Assembly: GCF_000244955.1 (NCBI RefSeq)
Contig: NZ_CM001439.1
Coordinates: 4,262,643-4,326,642, forward strand
Source: Saccharomonospora marina XMU15
GTDB lineage: Bacteria > Actinomycetota > Actinomycetes > Mycobacteriales > Pseudonocardiaceae
Reading direction: 5' to 3'
DNA length: 64,000 nt
Part shown: piece after piece, positions 1 through 10,602 of the stretch
Numbering within the stretch: position 1 is the first letter of the stretch
Layout of the letters: every line of letters begins with the position of its first letter
Notes under the pieces: generated by a model
Databases searched by the model: none
Seen by the model: the letters and a program-made list of their open reading frames with translations, nothing else
What the model was told of the DNA's origin: nothing
Program-made: the position numbers and the translations under genes

Positions 1-27
1 CCCTTGTTCCTGTCGTCGGTCGTCTGG

Positions 28-1989
28 TCAGTCGTCGTCCGTGCCGGGCGCGGTCTTGGACACCTGCATCAAGAACTCGATGTTGGTCTTGGTCTTGCGC
101 AGGCGGTCCAGCAACAGGTCGATGGCCTGCTGCGAGTCCAGCGCGTGCAGCACCCTGTGCAGCTTGTGCGTCACCGCGAGCTCGTCGGGCGACAGCAGCA
201 ACTCCTCCTTGCGGGTGCCGGACGGGTTGACGTCCACCGCAGGGAACACCCTGCGCTCGGAGATCTTGCGGTCGAGCTTGAGCTCGGCGTTGCCGGTGCC
301 CTTGAACTCCTCGAAGATCACGGTGTCGCCGGTGGAACCGGTCTCCACCATCGCGGTGGCGAAGATCGTCAGCGAGCCGCCGTCCTCGATGTTGCGTGCC
401 GCGCCGAGGAACCGCTTCGGCGGGAACAGCGCGGTCGAGTCCACACCACCGGAGAGGATGCGACCCGAAGCGGGCGCCGCCAGGTTGTAGGCACGGCCGA
501 GGCGGGTGATCGAGTCCAGCAGAACCACCACGTCGTGCCCCATCTCCACGAGGCGCTTGGCCCGCTCGATGGACAGTTCCGCCACCGAAGTGTGGTCCGA
601 CGGCGGCCGGTCGAAGGTCGAGGCGATGACCTCGCCCTTCACCGAGCGTTGCATGTCGGTGACCTCTTCCGGCCGCTCGTCGACGAGCACGACCATCAGA
701 TGGCACTCGGGATTGTTCGTTGTGATCGCGTTCGCGATGTCTTGCAGGATCGTGGTCTTGCCCGCCTTCGGCGGGGACACGATCAGCGCGCGCTGCCCCT
801 TGCCGACCGGCATCACCAGGTCGATGACGCGCGTGGTCAGCTTGTTCGGCGCGGTCTCCAGCCGGAGCCGCTCGTTGGGGTACAGCGGGGTCAGTTTGTG
901 AAACTCCGGCCGCTTCTTGGCGACCTCGGGGTCGAGCCCGTTGATCGAGTCCACCCGCACCAGCGGGTTGAACTTCTGCCGCTGCTGCTCGCCCTCCCTC
1001 GGCTGGCGTACCACACCGGTGATGGCGTCGCCCCTGCGCAGCCCGTACTTGCGCACCAGTGACAGCGACACGTAGACGTCGTTGGGTCCGGGCAGGTATC
1101 CGGAGGTGCGGACGAACGCGTAGTTGTCGAGTACGTCGAGGATTCCCGCCACCGGAAGCAGCACATCGTCCTCGCGGATCTCGGTGTCGGCGCCACCGCC
1201 GCCCTCACCGCGGCCACCGCGGCGGCGGCGATCGCGGAACCGCCTACCCCTGCGGCCGCCTCGCTCGTCGTCGTCCTGGGCGTTCTGACCACCCTGGCCA
1301 CCCTGCCCGCTCTGAGCACCGTTGCCCTGCTGACCGCGCTGCCCGCCGCTCTGCTTGCGCTGCTCGCCCTGCGCGTCACCGCGCTGCTCGGCCTGCTGGC
1401 CGGACTCCTCGTCGGCGCGCTGCCCCGCGTTGCCGTCGGCGCCCGCGCTCTGCCTGGAGGAACCGCGCCTGCGCCTGCTTCGACCGGAGCCTTCCTCCTG
1501 CTGGCCGTCGCCGGACCTGGTGTCCGTGACGGAGTCACCCTGCTTGGCGGCGGGAGCCGAATCGGAGCCCTTGGCGGACTCCGAACCCCTCGGCTGCGAC
1601 CGCTCGCCCGTGGCCTGCCGTGGGGAGGGGCTCTGCTCGCTCTGCTCCCCCTTGGCCTCCGTGTCGGCCTTGCCTGCCGACCGCGCCTCGCTGACGCCGT
1701 CGAGTGGCAGCGTCTCGTTACCTTCGTTGGCCGTTGCCTTCACCCGCTTCGTCTTGCCCTGGCGTTCACGAATAGCGGCGATGAGGTCACCCTTGCGCAT
1801 TCCGGTGGTGTCGGTGATGCCGAGCTCACCGGCCAGCGCGCGCAGGTCGGCGATGACCATGCCGGAGAGACCCCCTGGCCGCCGCTTCGGTGCCGTACCC
1901 GTGCCGTTGGCCTGCGGCGCCTGCTCCCCTTCACCCTGGCTCGCGGCCTGGGCCTCCACGTCGCCGCTCAAAAGATCGGTGTTGCTCAC
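28..1989 (-). CDS. rho: Transcription termination factor Rho
   Basis: Rho is the hexameric RNA-dependent ATPase that ends transcription at Rho-dependent sites. With a GTG start at 1989 the product is 653 aa. A Rho N-terminal SAP-like domain lies at about aa 40-78, followed by a long low-complexity insertion rich in Arg, Gly, Asn, Gln and Glu (about aa 80-270), as is usual in actinobacteria. The RNA-binding and ATPase core follows, with the P-loop SPPKAGKTT at aa 405-413, the Walker B segment VVLLDSITR near aa 488-496 and the loop FKGTGN. The start is chosen because AGGAAGG sits six bases upstream; the frame stays open to 2217, so a longer form cannot be excluded. It lies downstream of thrB in the same direction, as in mycobacteria. 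Confidence 0.96.
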   Translation of the reverse strand: MSNTDLLSGDVEAQAASQGEGEQAPQANGTGTAPKRRPGGLSGMVIADLRALAGELGITDTTGMRKGDLIAAIRERQGKTKRVKATANEGNETLPLDGVSEARSAGKADTEAKGEQSEQSPSPRQATGERSQPRGSESAKGSDSAPAAKQGDSVTDTRSGDGQQEEGSGRSRRRRGSSRQSAGADGNAGQRADEESGQQAEQRGDAQGEQRKQSGGQRGQQGNGAQSGQGGQGGQNAQDDDERGGRRGRRFRDRRRRGGRGEGGGGADTEIREDDVLLPVAGILDVLDNYAFVRTSGYLPGPNDVYVSLSLVRKYGLRRGDAITGVVRQPREGEQQRQKFNPLVRVDSINGLDPEVAKKRPEFHKLTPLYPNERLRLETAPNKLTTRVIDLVMPVGKGQRALIVSPPKAGKTTILQDIANAITTNNPECHLMVVLVDERPEEVTDMQRSVKGEVIASTFDRPPSDHTSVAELSIERAKRLVEMGHDVVVLLDSITRLGRAYNLAAPASGRILSGGVDSTALFPPKRFLGAARNIEDGGSLTIFATAMVETGSTGDTVIFEEFKGTGNAELKLDRKISERRVFPAVDVNPSGTRKEELLLSPDELAVTHKLHRVLHALDSQQAIDLLLDRLRKTKTNIEFLMQVSKTAPGTDDD

Positions 1990-2310
1990 ACATGTCCTTC
2001 CTGACCGGTCCACGCCTCCACGGTGGACCAGCGGACCGCCGCCCGCGTCCGATTGCGAGACGGCTTCTGAGGTTCCCAGTGCAGACGGGTCCGACGCCGG
2101 AGTGCGGGACACAAGCGGCAGAGCCGCCTTCACGGGAATGGGCCGACCACCGTGTCTACCGGGAACCCGTCTAGAACGAACGGAAAGATCCGATCCGGAA
2201 AGATCCGGAACCAGCACCGGGTGCGGAAATGCACGGTGACCGAACGCCCCCGAGGGTAGACCGCCCGAGGTCGTGGTGCAACAACCACCCCCTGCGTGGC
2301 GTGCCTCACG
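1990..2310. other. thrB-rho intergenic region
   Basis: This 321-base gap should hold the rho promoter and leader. The only structure I see is a direct repeat of CGGAAAGATCCG at 2181-2192 and 2196-2207, 15 bases apart. No convincing separate gene is present; the rho frame remains open through part of it. Confidence 0.4.
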
Positions 2311-3207
2311 TTACTCGCTCGTGGCGATCCTCACGCCGGCCGAATCGACCGGCAGTTCAAGGACGTCAAAATCTGAAACATCGACGGACCCCGGAAGTAT
2401 TCCCGTGGTGGTGAGGGCGAGCACGGACGGTCCCGCCCCGGATACCGCCGCGGCCACCCCCCGCTGCCGCAGCGCCCGCACCAGCCGGATGGTCGCGGGG
2501 AACGCGGGCGCGCGGTAGTCCTGGTGCAGCCGGTCCTCCGTGGCCGTCAGCAACAGGTCCGGCCGCGCCGTGAGCGCGTGCACGGCCAGCGCCGCCCGCC
2601 CGACGTTGAACGCGGCGTCGGTGTGCGAGACCCGTTCCGGCAGCAGGCCCCTGGTCTGCCCCGTCGAGGAACGCTCGGCGGGCACGGCCACGACCGGCCG
2701 GATCGACGGGTGCGGCCGCAGCCGTTCGGCGTGGAAGCGCGTGCCCTCCTGCCACGCCACGACGAACCCACCGAACAGGCTCGCGGCGGCGTTGTCGGCG
2801 TGGCCCTCGAACTCCGCGGCGAGTTGCAGCGCGGTGTTGTCGACATCCTTGCCCGCGAGCGCGTACCCGGCGGCGATCCCGGCCACCGCCGCCGCGGCCG
2901 AGGAACCGAGGCCCCTGGCGTGCGGGATCGCGTTGCGGCAACGCAACCGCACTTCAGGCAGGTCCAGTTCGAAGTGCGCGCAGGCCCGGCGCAGCGCCCT
3001 GAACACCAGATGTGTCTCGTCGGTCGGCACGTCGGACATGTCGCCCGCACCCGCGTCGACGACCTCCACCAGCGGGCCCGAGTCGGCAACGCGCACCTCC
3101 ACCACGTCGTGAAGGCCCAGCGCCATCCCGAAGCTGTCGAAGCCGGGACCGAGGTTGGCCGTCGAAGCAGGCACCGTCACGGTCACGGTGCGCGCCCCCG
3201 CGGTCAC
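2311..3207 (-). CDS. thrB: Homoserine kinase
   Basis: This enzyme phosphorylates L-homoserine with ATP to O-phosphohomoserine, the step before threonine synthase. The 298-aa product starts at a GTG (3207) whose GTGA overlaps the thrC stop by four bases, implying translational coupling. It has the GHMP-kinase N-terminal segment with [15 protein letters not shown] and the ATP-binding glycine/serine loop [12 protein letters not shown] near aa 90-105, and the C-terminal GHMP motif [10 protein letters not shown]. The length matches the family. The frame stays open far upstream inside thrC, but that part is not homologous and is a GC-rich artefact. Confidence 0.96.
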   Translation of the reverse strand: MTAGARTVTVTVPASTANLGPGFDSFGMALGLHDVVEVRVADSGPLVEVVDAGAGDMSDVPTDETHLVFRALRRACAHFELDLPEVRLRCRNAIPHARGLGSSAAAAVAGIAAGYALAGKDVDNTALQLAAEFEGHADNAAASLFGGFVVAWQEGTRFHAERLRPHPSIRPVVAVPAERSSTGQTRGLLPERVSHTDAAFNVGRAALAVHALTARPDLLLTATEDRLHQDYRAPAFPATIRLVRALRQRGVAAAVSGAGPSVLALTTTGILPGSVDVSDFDVLELPVDSAGVRIATSE

Positions 3208-4286
3208 GACAACTCCAGTGCGACGGCGACGGCCCTCGGGTCCACCGCGAGTGGCTCCACCTCCACGTTGCCCTCCAGTGCCGTGGCCGGGTCCTTCAGC
3301 CCGTGCCCTGTGACGGTGCACACCACCGTCGACCCCTTCGGCACCCGCCCGTCGGCGGCCGCGACGAGCAATCCGGCGACGCTGGTGGCGGAAGCGGGTT
3401 CCACGAACACACCTTCCTTGCGGGCGAGCAGCCGGTATGCCCGCAGGATGCGCTCGTCGCTGACGGCGTCGAACAACCCACCGCTGGCGTTGCGGGCCTT
3501 GACGGCGGACTCCCACGAAGCCGGGCTGCCGACACGGATCGCGGTGGCGATCGTCTCGGGGTTCTTCACCGGCTCGCCCAGCACCAGCGGGGCCGCGCCT
3601 TCGGCCTGGAAACCGAACATGCGTGGCGTCTTGCTCACCACCCCGTCGGCGGCGTACTCGGTGTAGCCTGCCCAGTATGCGGTGATGTTGCCCGCGTTGC
3701 CCACCGGCAGGCAGTGGATGTCGGGTGCGTCGCCGAGCACGTCGCAGATCTCCCACGCCGCCGTCTTCTGGCCAACCAACCGCACCGGGTTGACCGAGTT
3801 GACCAGCGTGACCGGGTAGTCGGCCGCCGTCTTGCGGGCGAGTTCGAGGCAGTCGTCGAAGTTGCCGTCGACCTGAAGGATCCGCGCGCCGTGCAGCACC
3901 GCCTGTGCCATCTTGCCCAGCGCGATCTTGCCCTGTGGCACGAGCACCGCACTGGTGAGCCCGGCCCTCGCGGCGTAGGCCGACGCGGACGCCGAGGTGT
4001 TGCCCGTGGAAGCACAGATCACCGCCCGCAGCCCGCTCGCGAGCGCGTGGGTGATCGCGACGGTCATGCCCCTGTCCTTGAAGGAACCGGTGGGGTTCGC
4101 GCCCTCGACCTTCAGGTACACGTCGCTGCCGGTCAGCTGCGAAAGGTGCGGCGCAGGCAGCAGCGGGGTGTTGCCCTCCCCGAGCGTGACCACCTCCGCG
4201 CCCTGCGGGATCGGGATACGAGTGGAGTAGGCGTGGATGATGCCAGGCCAACCCGCCCGCGCGGAGGCCGCCTCGGCGGTGCTCAC
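3204..4286 (-). CDS. thrC: Threonine synthase
   Basis: A PLP enzyme that converts O-phosphohomoserine to threonine. The 360-aa protein begins at GTG 4286, overlapping the hom stop by four bases (GTGA). The PLP-binding lysine is in [10 protein letters not shown] near aa 60, and the phosphate-binding loop is in [12 protein letters not shown]. The length is that of the short bacterial threonine synthase class found in actinobacteria. It lies between hom and thrB in one tight operon, so the three steps from aspartate semialdehyde to threonine are made together. Confidence 0.96.
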   Translation of the reverse strand: MSTAEAASARAGWPGIIHAYSTRIPIPQGAEVVTLGEGNTPLLPAPHLSQLTGSDVYLKVEGANPTGSFKDRGMTVAITHALASGLRAVICASTGNTSASASAYAARAGLTSAVLVPQGKIALGKMAQAVLHGARILQVDGNFDDCLELARKTAADYPVTLVNSVNPVRLVGQKTAAWEICDVLGDAPDIHCLPVGNAGNITAYWAGYTEYAADGVVSKTPRMFGFQAEGAAPLVLGEPVKNPETIATAIRVGSPASWESAVKARNASGGLFDAVSDERILRAYRLLARKEGVFVEPASATSVAGLLVAAADGRVPKGSTVVCTVTGHGLKDPATALEGNVEVEPLAVDPRAVAVALELS

Positions 4287-5578
4287 GAATCCTCGCCCTC
4301 CACCCTCATCACACTGACGACCTCTCGAACGACGTCCAGCTTGCCGATCTGTTCCACCGTCGCTCGCAGCGCCGCGTCGGGCGCGAGGTGGGTGACGATC
4401 ACCAGGCTCGCAGTCGACAGCCGGTCACGCTGCCGCACGGCGGCGATACTCACGTCGTGCACGGCGAACGCCTGCGCGATCTGCGCCAGCACCCCGGGAC
4501 GGTCGGCCACGTCGAGGCTCACGTGATACCTCGTCGGGGTCTGCCCCATGGGCCGCACCGGAAGCGCGGCGTGCGCGGACTCGCGCGGACCGCGCCCGCC
4601 CGCGACCCGGTTGCGTGCGGCGGCGACGAGATCGCCGAGCACCGCGCTCGACGTGGGAGCGCCACCTGCGCCCTGGCCGTAGAACATCAGCTCCCCTGCC
4701 GCCTCCGCTTCCACGTAGACGGCGTTGAACGCGCCACCGACCCCGGCGAGTTGGTGGCTGCGGGGGATCATCACCGGATGCACCCGCGCGGAGACCGACT
4801 CGGTGCCGTCGTCGGCGACCACCCGCTCACAGATGGCGAGCAGCTTCACCGTGCGGTTGAACAGCTTCGCGGCCGCGATGTCGGAGGCGTTGATGCCCGC
4901 GATGCCCTCGCGGTGCACGTCGGCGGCCGTGACGCGGCTGTGGAAGGCGAGCGAGGCGAGAATCGCCGCCTTGGCCGCCGCGTCGTAACCGTCCACATCG
5001 GCGCTGGGATCGGCTTCGGCGTAGCCGAGCCTGGTCGCCTCGTCCAGCGTCTCGGCGTACCCGGCGCCGGTTGAGTCCATGGCGGACAGGATGAAGTTCG
5101 TCGTGCCGTTGACGATTCCCATCACCCGCATGATCCGGTCGCCTGCCAGCGACTCCCGAAGTGGCCGCAGCAGCGGGATCGCCCCCGCGACGGCCGCCTC
5201 GTAGTACAGGTCGGCCCCGGAAGCGTCCGCCGCCTCCGACAGTTCCGCGCCGTACTCCGACAGCAGTGCCTTGTTGCCGGTGACGACCGACTTTCCCTTA
5301 CGCAGCGCGGTCAGTAGCCAGCCCCGCACGGGCTCGATGCCGCCGATCAGCTCGACGACGACGTCCACATCGGACTCGACGAGCTCACCGGCGTCCGCCG
5401 TGAGCAGGTGCTGCGGAAGCTCCGGATGCTTGTCGGGGCGGCGAACAGCGATACCCGCGATCTCGATCGGCGCACCGACGCGTGCCGCCAACTCCTCGCT
5501 GTCCTCGATGAGCCTGCGAACCACTTCGCTGCCCACCGTGCCGCAGCCGAGCAGCGCGACTCTTACCGGGTTGCTCAC
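4283..5578 (-). CDS. hom: Homoserine dehydrogenase
   Basis: It reduces aspartate 4-semialdehyde to homoserine, feeding threonine and methionine synthesis. With a GTG start at 5578 it is 431 aa, the normal size for the ACT-containing form. The NAD(P)-binding GCGTVG lies at aa 11-16, the catalytic/substrate domain follows ([32 protein letters not shown]), and a C-terminal ACT domain (about aa 350-425) suggests allosteric control by threonine. The frame is open upstream through three 75-bp repeats to 5827, and each repeat supplies another ribosome-binding-site-like GGAGG and in-phase GTG, so longer N-terminal forms are possible. Confidence 0.95.
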   Translation of the reverse strand: MSNPVRVALLGCGTVGSEVVRRLIEDSEELAARVGAPIEIAGIAVRRPDKHPELPQHLLTADAGELVESDVDVVVELIGGIEPVRGWLLTALRKGKSVVTGNKALLSEYGAELSEAADASGADLYYEAAVAGAIPLLRPLRESLAGDRIMRVMGIVNGTTNFILSAMDSTGAGYAETLDEATRLGYAEADPSADVDGYDAAAKAAILASLAFHSRVTAADVHREGIAGINASDIAAAKLFNRTVKLLAICERVVADDGTESVSARVHPVMIPRSHQLAGVGGAFNAVYVEAEAAGELMFYGQGAGGAPTSSAVLGDLVAAARNRVAGGRGPRESAHAALPVRPMGQTPTRYHVSLDVADRPGVLAQIAQAFAVHDVSIAAVRQRDRLSTASLVIVTHLAPDAALRATVEQIGKLDVVREVVSVMRVEGEDS

Positions 5579-5592
5579 CGCAACCCCACCAC

Positions 5593-5817
5593 CCTCGCTC
5601 ACGGCACCTCCAGCGTCTTGCGGGACACCCGCACCCGGTCGGTGCCCGCGAGCGCCAAACCCACCATCCTCGCTCACGGTACCTCCAGCGTCTTGCGGGA
5701 CACCCGCACCCGGTCGGTGCCCGCGAGCGCCAAACCCACCATCCTCGCTCACGGCACCTCCAGCGTCTTGCGGGACACCCGCACCCGGTCGGTGCCCGCG
5801 AGCGCCAAACCCACCAT
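5593..5817. repeat. Three tandem 75-bp repeats between lysA and hom
   Basis: Three nearly identical 75-bp units (starting at 5593, 5668 and 5743) follow each other, and the first bases of a fourth copy at 5818 overlap the lysA stop. The unit begins at the lysA 3' end, so it looks like a tandem duplication of the lysA-hom junction. Seventy-five is a multiple of three, so the hom reading frame stays open through all copies (25 residues each). Every unit carries GGAGGTGCCGTGAGC, that is a Shine-Dalgarno-like site followed by GTG. The copies differ by a single T/C in the GGTACC versus GGCACC position. Confidence 0.9.
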
Positions 5818-5823
5818 CCTCGC

Positions 5824-7263
5824 TCACGGCACCTCCAGGCGCAGCATGTCCTCGTACGTCTCCCGCCGCAGCAGCAGCCGGTGCGTGCCGTTGCGTACGG
5901 CGACCACCGGTGGCCGCGGCAGCCGGTTGTAGTTGCTCGCCATCGAGTAGCAGTAGGCACCCGTGGCCGCCACCGCCAGCAGGTCGCCCGGCGCGAGCGT
6001 GTCGGGAAGCCAGCAGTCCCGCACGACCACGTCGCCGGACTCGCAGTGCTTGCCCACCACCCTGGACATCGCGGCGCCGACCTCCTGCGGCTGGCCGTCG
6101 TCACTGGCCCTGGAGACCAGCCTGCAGTCGTAGGCCGCGCCGTAGAGCGCGGTGCGGATGTTGTCGCTCATCCCGCCGTCGACACTGACGAACCGCCGAA
6201 CGGCGTCGTCGCCGAGCGAGACGTCCTTGATGGTGCCCACCTCGTACAGCGTCACCGTTCCCGGCCCCGCGATCGCGCGGCCGGGCTCGCCCGCGATGCG
6301 CGGCACAGGCAGGTCGGCGAACTCGCATTCCTTGCGGACGATCTCCCTGATCTGTGTGATCATCTGCGCGGGCGGCGGTGGGTTGTCCCGCTCGGTGTAG
6401 GCGATGCCGAAGCCGCCGCCGAGGTCGACGGTGGACAGCTGTTCGGTCAGCTCGGGGCCGTGCTCCTTACGCAGGTCGGCGATCAGGCCGATGACCCTGC
6501 GCGCGGCGACCTCGAAGCCGTCCGCGTCGAAGATCTGCGAGCCGATGTGGCTGTGCAGACCGACCAGCCGCAACGACGGCGTGTTGAGCACCCTGCGCAC
6601 GGCCTCGGCCGCGTCACCGGCCGCCAGCGAGAACCCGAACTTCTGATCCTCGTGGGCGGTCGCGATGAACTCGTGCGTGTGTGCCTCGACACCGACGGTC
6701 ACGCGCACCAGCACGGGTTGCACGACGTCGCGGCTCGCGGCGACCTCGGCGAGCCGCGCGATCTCGTAGAAGGAGTCGAGCACGATCAGCCCGACCCCGG
6801 CGTCGACGGCGTTCTGGAGTTCCTCGACCGACTTGTTGTTGCCGTGGAACGCGATCCGCTCCGGTGGGAAGTCGGCACGCAAAGCGATGGCCAACTCCCC
6901 GCCGCTGCTCACGTCCAGGCTCAGCCCCTGGTTCTTGACCCAGCGCGCCACCTCGGTGCACAGGAACGCCTTCGCCGCGTAGTGCACCAGCGCCGGATCG
7001 TCGAAAGCCTCGGCGTACTCCGCGCAACGCGCCTTGAAATCGGCCTCGTCGATGACGAAAACCGGTGTGCCGTAAGTACGTACCAGCTCACGGACGTCGA
7101 CGCCGGCGATCCGCACGACGCCGTCCGGGGCCCGAAAGGCGTTGCGGGGCCATACCTTCGGGTACAGCCGATCCAGTTCTTCCGAGGTAGACGGTGGTAG
7201 ACCTGACTGTGGTGCGTGCGGGTGAACCTCCGCGTGCCGCGGCCCCGCCGGGTGTGCGCACAT
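5824..7263 (-). CDS. lysA: Diaminopimelate decarboxylase
   Basis: A PLP-dependent enzyme of the alanine-racemase fold that decarboxylates meso-diaminopimelate to lysine. The product is 479 aa from ATG 7263. The PLP lysine is K98 in HYAAKAF; the motif [10 protein letters not shown], the glycine-rich GGGFGIAY and the dimer-interface CESGD box are all present. The gene starts 19 bases after argS ends, so the two are probably co-transcribed, and it is followed by the 75-bp repeats and hom. The N-terminal extension of about 40 residues before the barrel is typical of actinobacterial LysA. Confidence 0.96.
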   Translation of the reverse strand: MCAHPAGPRHAEVHPHAPQSGLPPSTSEELDRLYPKVWPRNAFRAPDGVVRIAGVDVRELVRTYGTPVFVIDEADFKARCAEYAEAFDDPALVHYAAKAFLCTEVARWVKNQGLSLDVSSGGELAIALRADFPPERIAFHGNNKSVEELQNAVDAGVGLIVLDSFYEIARLAEVAASRDVVQPVLVRVTVGVEAHTHEFIATAHEDQKFGFSLAAGDAAEAVRRVLNTPSLRLVGLHSHIGSQIFDADGFEVAARRVIGLIADLRKEHGPELTEQLSTVDLGGGFGIAYTERDNPPPPAQMITQIREIVRKECEFADLPVPRIAGEPGRAIAGPGTVTLYEVGTIKDVSLGDDAVRRFVSVDGGMSDNIRTALYGAAYDCRLVSRASDDGQPQEVGAAMSRVVGKHCESGDVVVRDCWLPDTLAPGDLLAVAATGAYCYSMASNYNRLPRPPVVAVRNGTHRLLLRRETYEDMLRLEVP

Positions 7264-7282
7264 TTACCGCGTTTCCTTTACG

Positions 7283-8938
7283 CTACATCCGTTCCGGGGC
7301 GCTGACCCCGAGCAGCGAGAGTCCGTTGGCGAGCACCTGGCGGGTGGCTTCGCACAGTGCCAGGCGGGCGTAGGTGAGCGGGGTCGCTTCCTCGTCGCCC
7401 TGTGGAAGCACCCGCGCCACGTCGTAGAACTTGTGGTACGCCGACGCGAGCGACTCCAGGTAGCGGGCGACGCGGTGCGGTTCGCGCAGCCCCGCCGCCT
7501 TCCTCAGCACGGTGGGGAACTCACCGATGGTGCGGATGAGGTCCCCTTCCCTTGGGTGGGTCAGCAGGCTGACATCGGCGTCCGCCCTCGTGTCAAGGCC
7601 CAACTCGGCCGCGTTGCGCTGCAGCGAGGCCAACCGGGCATGGGCGTACTGCACGTAGAACACCGGGTTGTCGTTGGTGTGCTTGCGCAGCAGGTCCAGG
7701 TCGATGTCCACCACGGAATCGACCGAGTAACGCGACAACTCGTAGCGTGCGGCGTCGACTCCGACCGCCTCAACGAGGTCGTCGAGGGTGACGACGTTGC
7801 CTGCCCGCTTGCTCATCCGCACCGGCTTACCGCCGCTGATGAGGTTGACCATCTGGCCGATCAGCACCTCGACGGTGTCGGGGCTGTGCCCGAGCGCCGC
7901 CGCGGCGGCCTTGAGTCGGGCGATGTAGCCGTGGTGGTCGGCACCGAGCATGTACACGCACAGGTCGAAGCCACGGTCGATCTTGTCGCGCAGGTATGCG
8001 ATGTCGGCAGCGATGTAGGCGGGCGTGCCGTCGCGTTTGATCACCACGCGGTCCTTGTCGTCGCCGTGCTCGGTGGAGCGCAGCCACCACGCGTCCGCAT
8101 CGAGGTACAGGCTGCCCGCGCCCTTCAACTCCTCGACGACCCCGGTGACCGCGCCCGAGTGGTGCAGCGAACTCTCCGAGAAGTAGACGTCGAAGTCGGT
8201 CCCGAACTGGTGCAGGCTGCGCTGGATCTCCTGCAGCATCAGCTCAACGCCGAGACGGCGAAACGTCGCGTGCCGCTGCTGCTGCGGCAGCGAGAGCGCG
8301 TTCGGTTCCTTGCGCAGGATCTCGGCGGCGATGTCGTCGATGTAGCTGCCCGCATAACCGTCCTCCGGGACGGGTTCGCCGAGCGCGGAAGCGATCAGCG
8401 ACCGGGCGAAGCGGTCGATCTGCGCGCCCGCGTCGTTGATGTAGTACTCGCGGGTGACCTCGGCGCCCTGCGCGGACAGCAGCCTGCCGAGGGCGTCGCC
8501 GACCGCCGCCCAGCGGGTGCCGCCGAGGTGGATCGGGCCGGTGGGGTTGGCCGAGACGAACTCCAGGTTGATCTTCTTGCCCACCAGTTCCTCGCCACGG
8601 CCGTAGCGCTCGCCTGCCGCGAGCACGTCGCGCACGAGCCGGCCCTGCGCATCGGCGGCGAGCCGGACGTTGACGAAACCGGGGCCTGCCACCTCGGCCG
8701 AGGCGATCCCGTCGGCCAGTGCCAGTTCCTCCGCCAACGCCTGCGCCAGTTCGCGCGGCCGCAGCCCCGCCCGCTTCGCCACTTGCAGCGCCAGGTTGGT
8801 GGCGTAGTCTCCGTGCTCAGGGTTGCGCGGTCGCTCGACCGTGACGGTGCCGGGCAGGACGTCGGCATCGACGCCGCGCGCCCGTAGCACCTTCGTGGCG
8901 GACGAACGAACCTGGTCAGCGAGAGCAGCGGGGGTCAC
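7283..8938 (-). CDS. argS: Arginyl-tRNA synthetase
   Basis: A class I aminoacyl-tRNA synthetase that charges tRNA-Arg. From GTG 8938 it is 551 aa, the usual length. The ATP-binding HIGH-type motif appears as [14 protein letters not shown] near aa 120-135, the KMSKS-type loop as RMSKRAG, and the C-terminal DALR anticodon-binding domain ends the protein. The frame stays open to GTG 8983, but the chosen start gives the conserved beginning TPAALADQV; no strong ribosome-binding site distinguishes them. It heads the amino-acid operon that runs leftward to rho. Confidence 0.94.
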   Translation of the reverse strand: MTPAALADQVRSSATKVLRARGVDADVLPGTVTVERPRNPEHGDYATNLALQVAKRAGLRPRELAQALAEELALADGIASAEVAGPGFVNVRLAADAQGRLVRDVLAAGERYGRGEELVGKKINLEFVSANPTGPIHLGGTRWAAVGDALGRLLSAQGAEVTREYYINDAGAQIDRFARSLIASALGEPVPEDGYAGSYIDDIAAEILRKEPNALSLPQQQRHATFRRLGVELMLQEIQRSLHQFGTDFDVYFSESSLHHSGAVTGVVEELKGAGSLYLDADAWWLRSTEHGDDKDRVVIKRDGTPAYIAADIAYLRDKIDRGFDLCVYMLGADHHGYIARLKAAAAALGHSPDTVEVLIGQMVNLISGGKPVRMSKRAGNVVTLDDLVEAVGVDAARYELSRYSVDSVVDIDLDLLRKHTNDNPVFYVQYAHARLASLQRNAAELGLDTRADADVSLLTHPREGDLIRTIGEFPTVLRKAAGLREPHRVARYLESLASAYHKFYDVARVLPQGDEEATPLTYARLALCEATRQVLANGLSLLGVSAPERM

Positions 8939-8969
8939 CAGGCGAGTGTATGTGCCGCGGCGGCGGGCG

Positions 8970-9001
8970 TTGACACCGACCACATGGCCGGTCCCTACAC
9001 T
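8970..9001 (+). promoter_or_regulatory. Possible promoter for the DUF3105 gene
   Basis: TTGACA (8970-8975) and TACACT (8996-9001) resemble -35 and -10 boxes. Their spacing is 20 bases, wider than the usual 17-18, so the call is tentative. A ribosome-binding site AGGAG follows about eight bases before the ATG at 9040. Confidence 0.3.
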
Positions 9002-9039
9002 GTGTAGGCGGCATATCCCTCGGACGGAACGCAGGAGCC

Positions 9040-9873
9040 ATGGCCAGCGGCACGAAGAGAAAAGGCACCTCCAAGTCGAGTGCCGTCAAGGCGGCCCGCG
9101 GTTCGGTGGTCGCCAAGAAGCACACCCCGTGGGGCACGATCATCTCCGTCATCGCCATTCTGCTGCTCGCGGTGGGCGTCTTCGGCTACTACTACGTCGC
9201 CTCCGGCGACAAGCGGGAACAGCGCGCGCGGGAGGAGGCCGCCGCGGCGTCGTTCACGCCCTCGGAGCGCAACCCCGACCCTTCGAAGGGCATCCAGGGT
9301 GTGATCACCGAGAAGTACGAGGGCGGCGCCCACGTGCTGCCGACCGAGCGCGTCGCCTACGACAAGAACCCGCCGTTCGGCGGCCCGCACGACGGCATCT
9401 GGGCGACCTGTTCCGGCGTGGTGTACCCCAACGCCGTGCGCAGCGAGAACATGGTGCACTCGCTGGAGCACGGCGCCGTGTGGATCGCCTACGACCCCGA
9501 CCGGATCAAGGGCGAGGCGCTGGAGCAGCTCCGGCTGCGGGTGGACGGCAAGCCCTTCATGATGATGTCGCCCTACCCCGGCCTCGACTCCCCCATCTCG
9601 CTGCAGTCGTGGGGTCACCAGCTCAAGGTCGACAGCGCGGAGGACGAGCGCATCGACCAGTTCATCGCCGCGCTGCGACGCAATGCCAACACCTATCCCG
9701 AGGTGGGGGCCACCTGCGACTCCCAGCAGTTCGACGTCGCCAACCCGCCGCCGTTCAACCCGCAGCCGCCGGGCCCGGACGCCAAGCCCATGGACTACCA
9801 GGGCACCGAGGGCGCCGCGCAGGACAGCATGGGCAGCGGCCAGCAGCAGCCGGGCTCGCCAGCGGGAAGCTGA
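9040..9873 (+). CDS. DUF3105 membrane-anchored protein
   Basis: The 277-aa protein has a basic N-terminus, one membrane segment at about aa 31-52 ([20 protein letters not shown]) and an extracytoplasmic domain of the DUF3105 family. The conserved family core is visible: [19 protein letters not shown], then [13 protein letters not shown], with several His and one Cys that could bind metal. The C-terminal tail is Pro/Gln/Gly-rich. The gene starts after AGGAG and ends three bases before the DUF305 gene; the two families are often neighbours in actinobacteria. Its role is unknown; a copper- or redox-related surface function is only an inference. Confidence 0.85.
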   Translation: MASGTKRKGTSKSSAVKAARGSVVAKKHTPWGTIISVIAILLLAVGVFGYYYVASGDKREQRAREEAAAASFTPSERNPDPSKGIQGVITEKYEGGAHVLPTERVAYDKNPPFGGPHDGIWATCSGVVYPNAVRSENMVHSLEHGAVWIAYDPDRIKGEALEQLRLRVDGKPFMMMSPYPGLDSPISLQSWGHQLKVDSAEDERIDQFIAALRRNANTYPEVGATCDSQQFDVANPPPFNPQPPGPDAKPMDYQGTEGAAQDSMGSGQQQPGSPAGS

Positions 9874-9876
9874 GCT

Positions 9877-10596
9877 GTGACCTCGACGCAGCCGCAGGAC
9901 ACCGAGACCGGAGACGACGGGTCGTCGGCGGGCACCACCACGTGGTCACGTGTGGTGATCTTCGGCGCGGCGACACTCGCCGTGCTGCTGGTCGGCGCCA
10001 CGGTCGGGATGCTGATCACGCAGGCCAGGCAGTCCGAGCAGGCGCCCGCGCCCGCCGCGGGGTCGGTGGAGGTCGGCTTCGCGCAGGACATGTCGATGCA
10101 CCACCTGCAGGCGGTGACCATGGCCAACGTGGCACGCGACCGCAGCACCGACAGCAAGATCGCCCAGCTCGCCTTCGACATCGGCAGCACCCAGCTCGAG
10201 CAGGTCGGGCGGATGAAGGGCTGGCTGATGCTGTGGGACCAGCCCGAGGACCTGTTGGGTGAGCCGATGACCTGGATGGAGCAGCCGCAGGGGCACGGTG
10301 GGCACGGTGCGGCCTCCGGCAGTGCCTCCGGTGCACCCATGCCGGGTATGGCCACCAGTGACGAGCTGGCCAAGCTGCGTTCGTTGTCCGGCAAGGAACT
10401 GGACGTGTACTTCCTGCAGTTGATGCTGCGCCACCACCAGGGTGGGACCGACATGGCGCGGTACGCCTACGACCACGCCGACGTCCCCGCTGTACGCACG
10501 CTCGCCGACAGCATGCTCAGGTCGCAGGGTGCGGAGATGGAGCTGATGCGGCAGCTGCTCGCCGAGCGCGGAGCGAGGCCGCTGCCGTTCCCCTGA
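9877..10596 (+). CDS. DUF305 family protein
   Basis: The 239-aa protein starts at GTG 9877, three bases after the DUF3105 stop. It has one membrane segment near aa 25-48 and then a DUF305 helical domain (ferritin-like four-helix family) with the two histidine motifs FAQDMSMHHLQAV and LQLMLRHHQGG separated by about 100 residues, plus a Gly/His-rich spacer. DUF305 proteins are secreted or membrane-anchored and have been linked to metal binding; that is family knowledge rather than something shown here. The proximity of a metal-efflux gene fits a metal-handling locus. Confidence 0.87.
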   Translation: MTSTQPQDTETGDDGSSAGTTTWSRVVIFGAATLAVLLVGATVGMLITQARQSEQAPAPAAGSVEVGFAQDMSMHHLQAVTMANVARDRSTDSKIAQLAFDIGSTQLEQVGRMKGWLMLWDQPEDLLGEPMTWMEQPQGHGGHGAASGSASGAPMPGMATSDELAKLRSLSGKELDVYFLQLMLRHHQGGTDMARYAYDHADVPAVRTLADSMLRSQGAEMELMRQLLAERGARPLPFP

Positions 10597-10602
10597 GCGG
10601 GC

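Noticed and set aside
1355-2239. Open frame antisense to rho
   Set aside because: No motif or ribosome site; its sequence mirrors the low-complexity insertion of Rho.
2311-4251. A 646-codon thrB reading frame extending across thrC
   Set aside because: Only the part after the GTG at 3207 is homoserine kinase; upstream codons are out-of-frame thrC.
5593-5817. CRISPR array
   Set aside because: The 75-bp units are continuous with no spacers and match coding-frame duplication.
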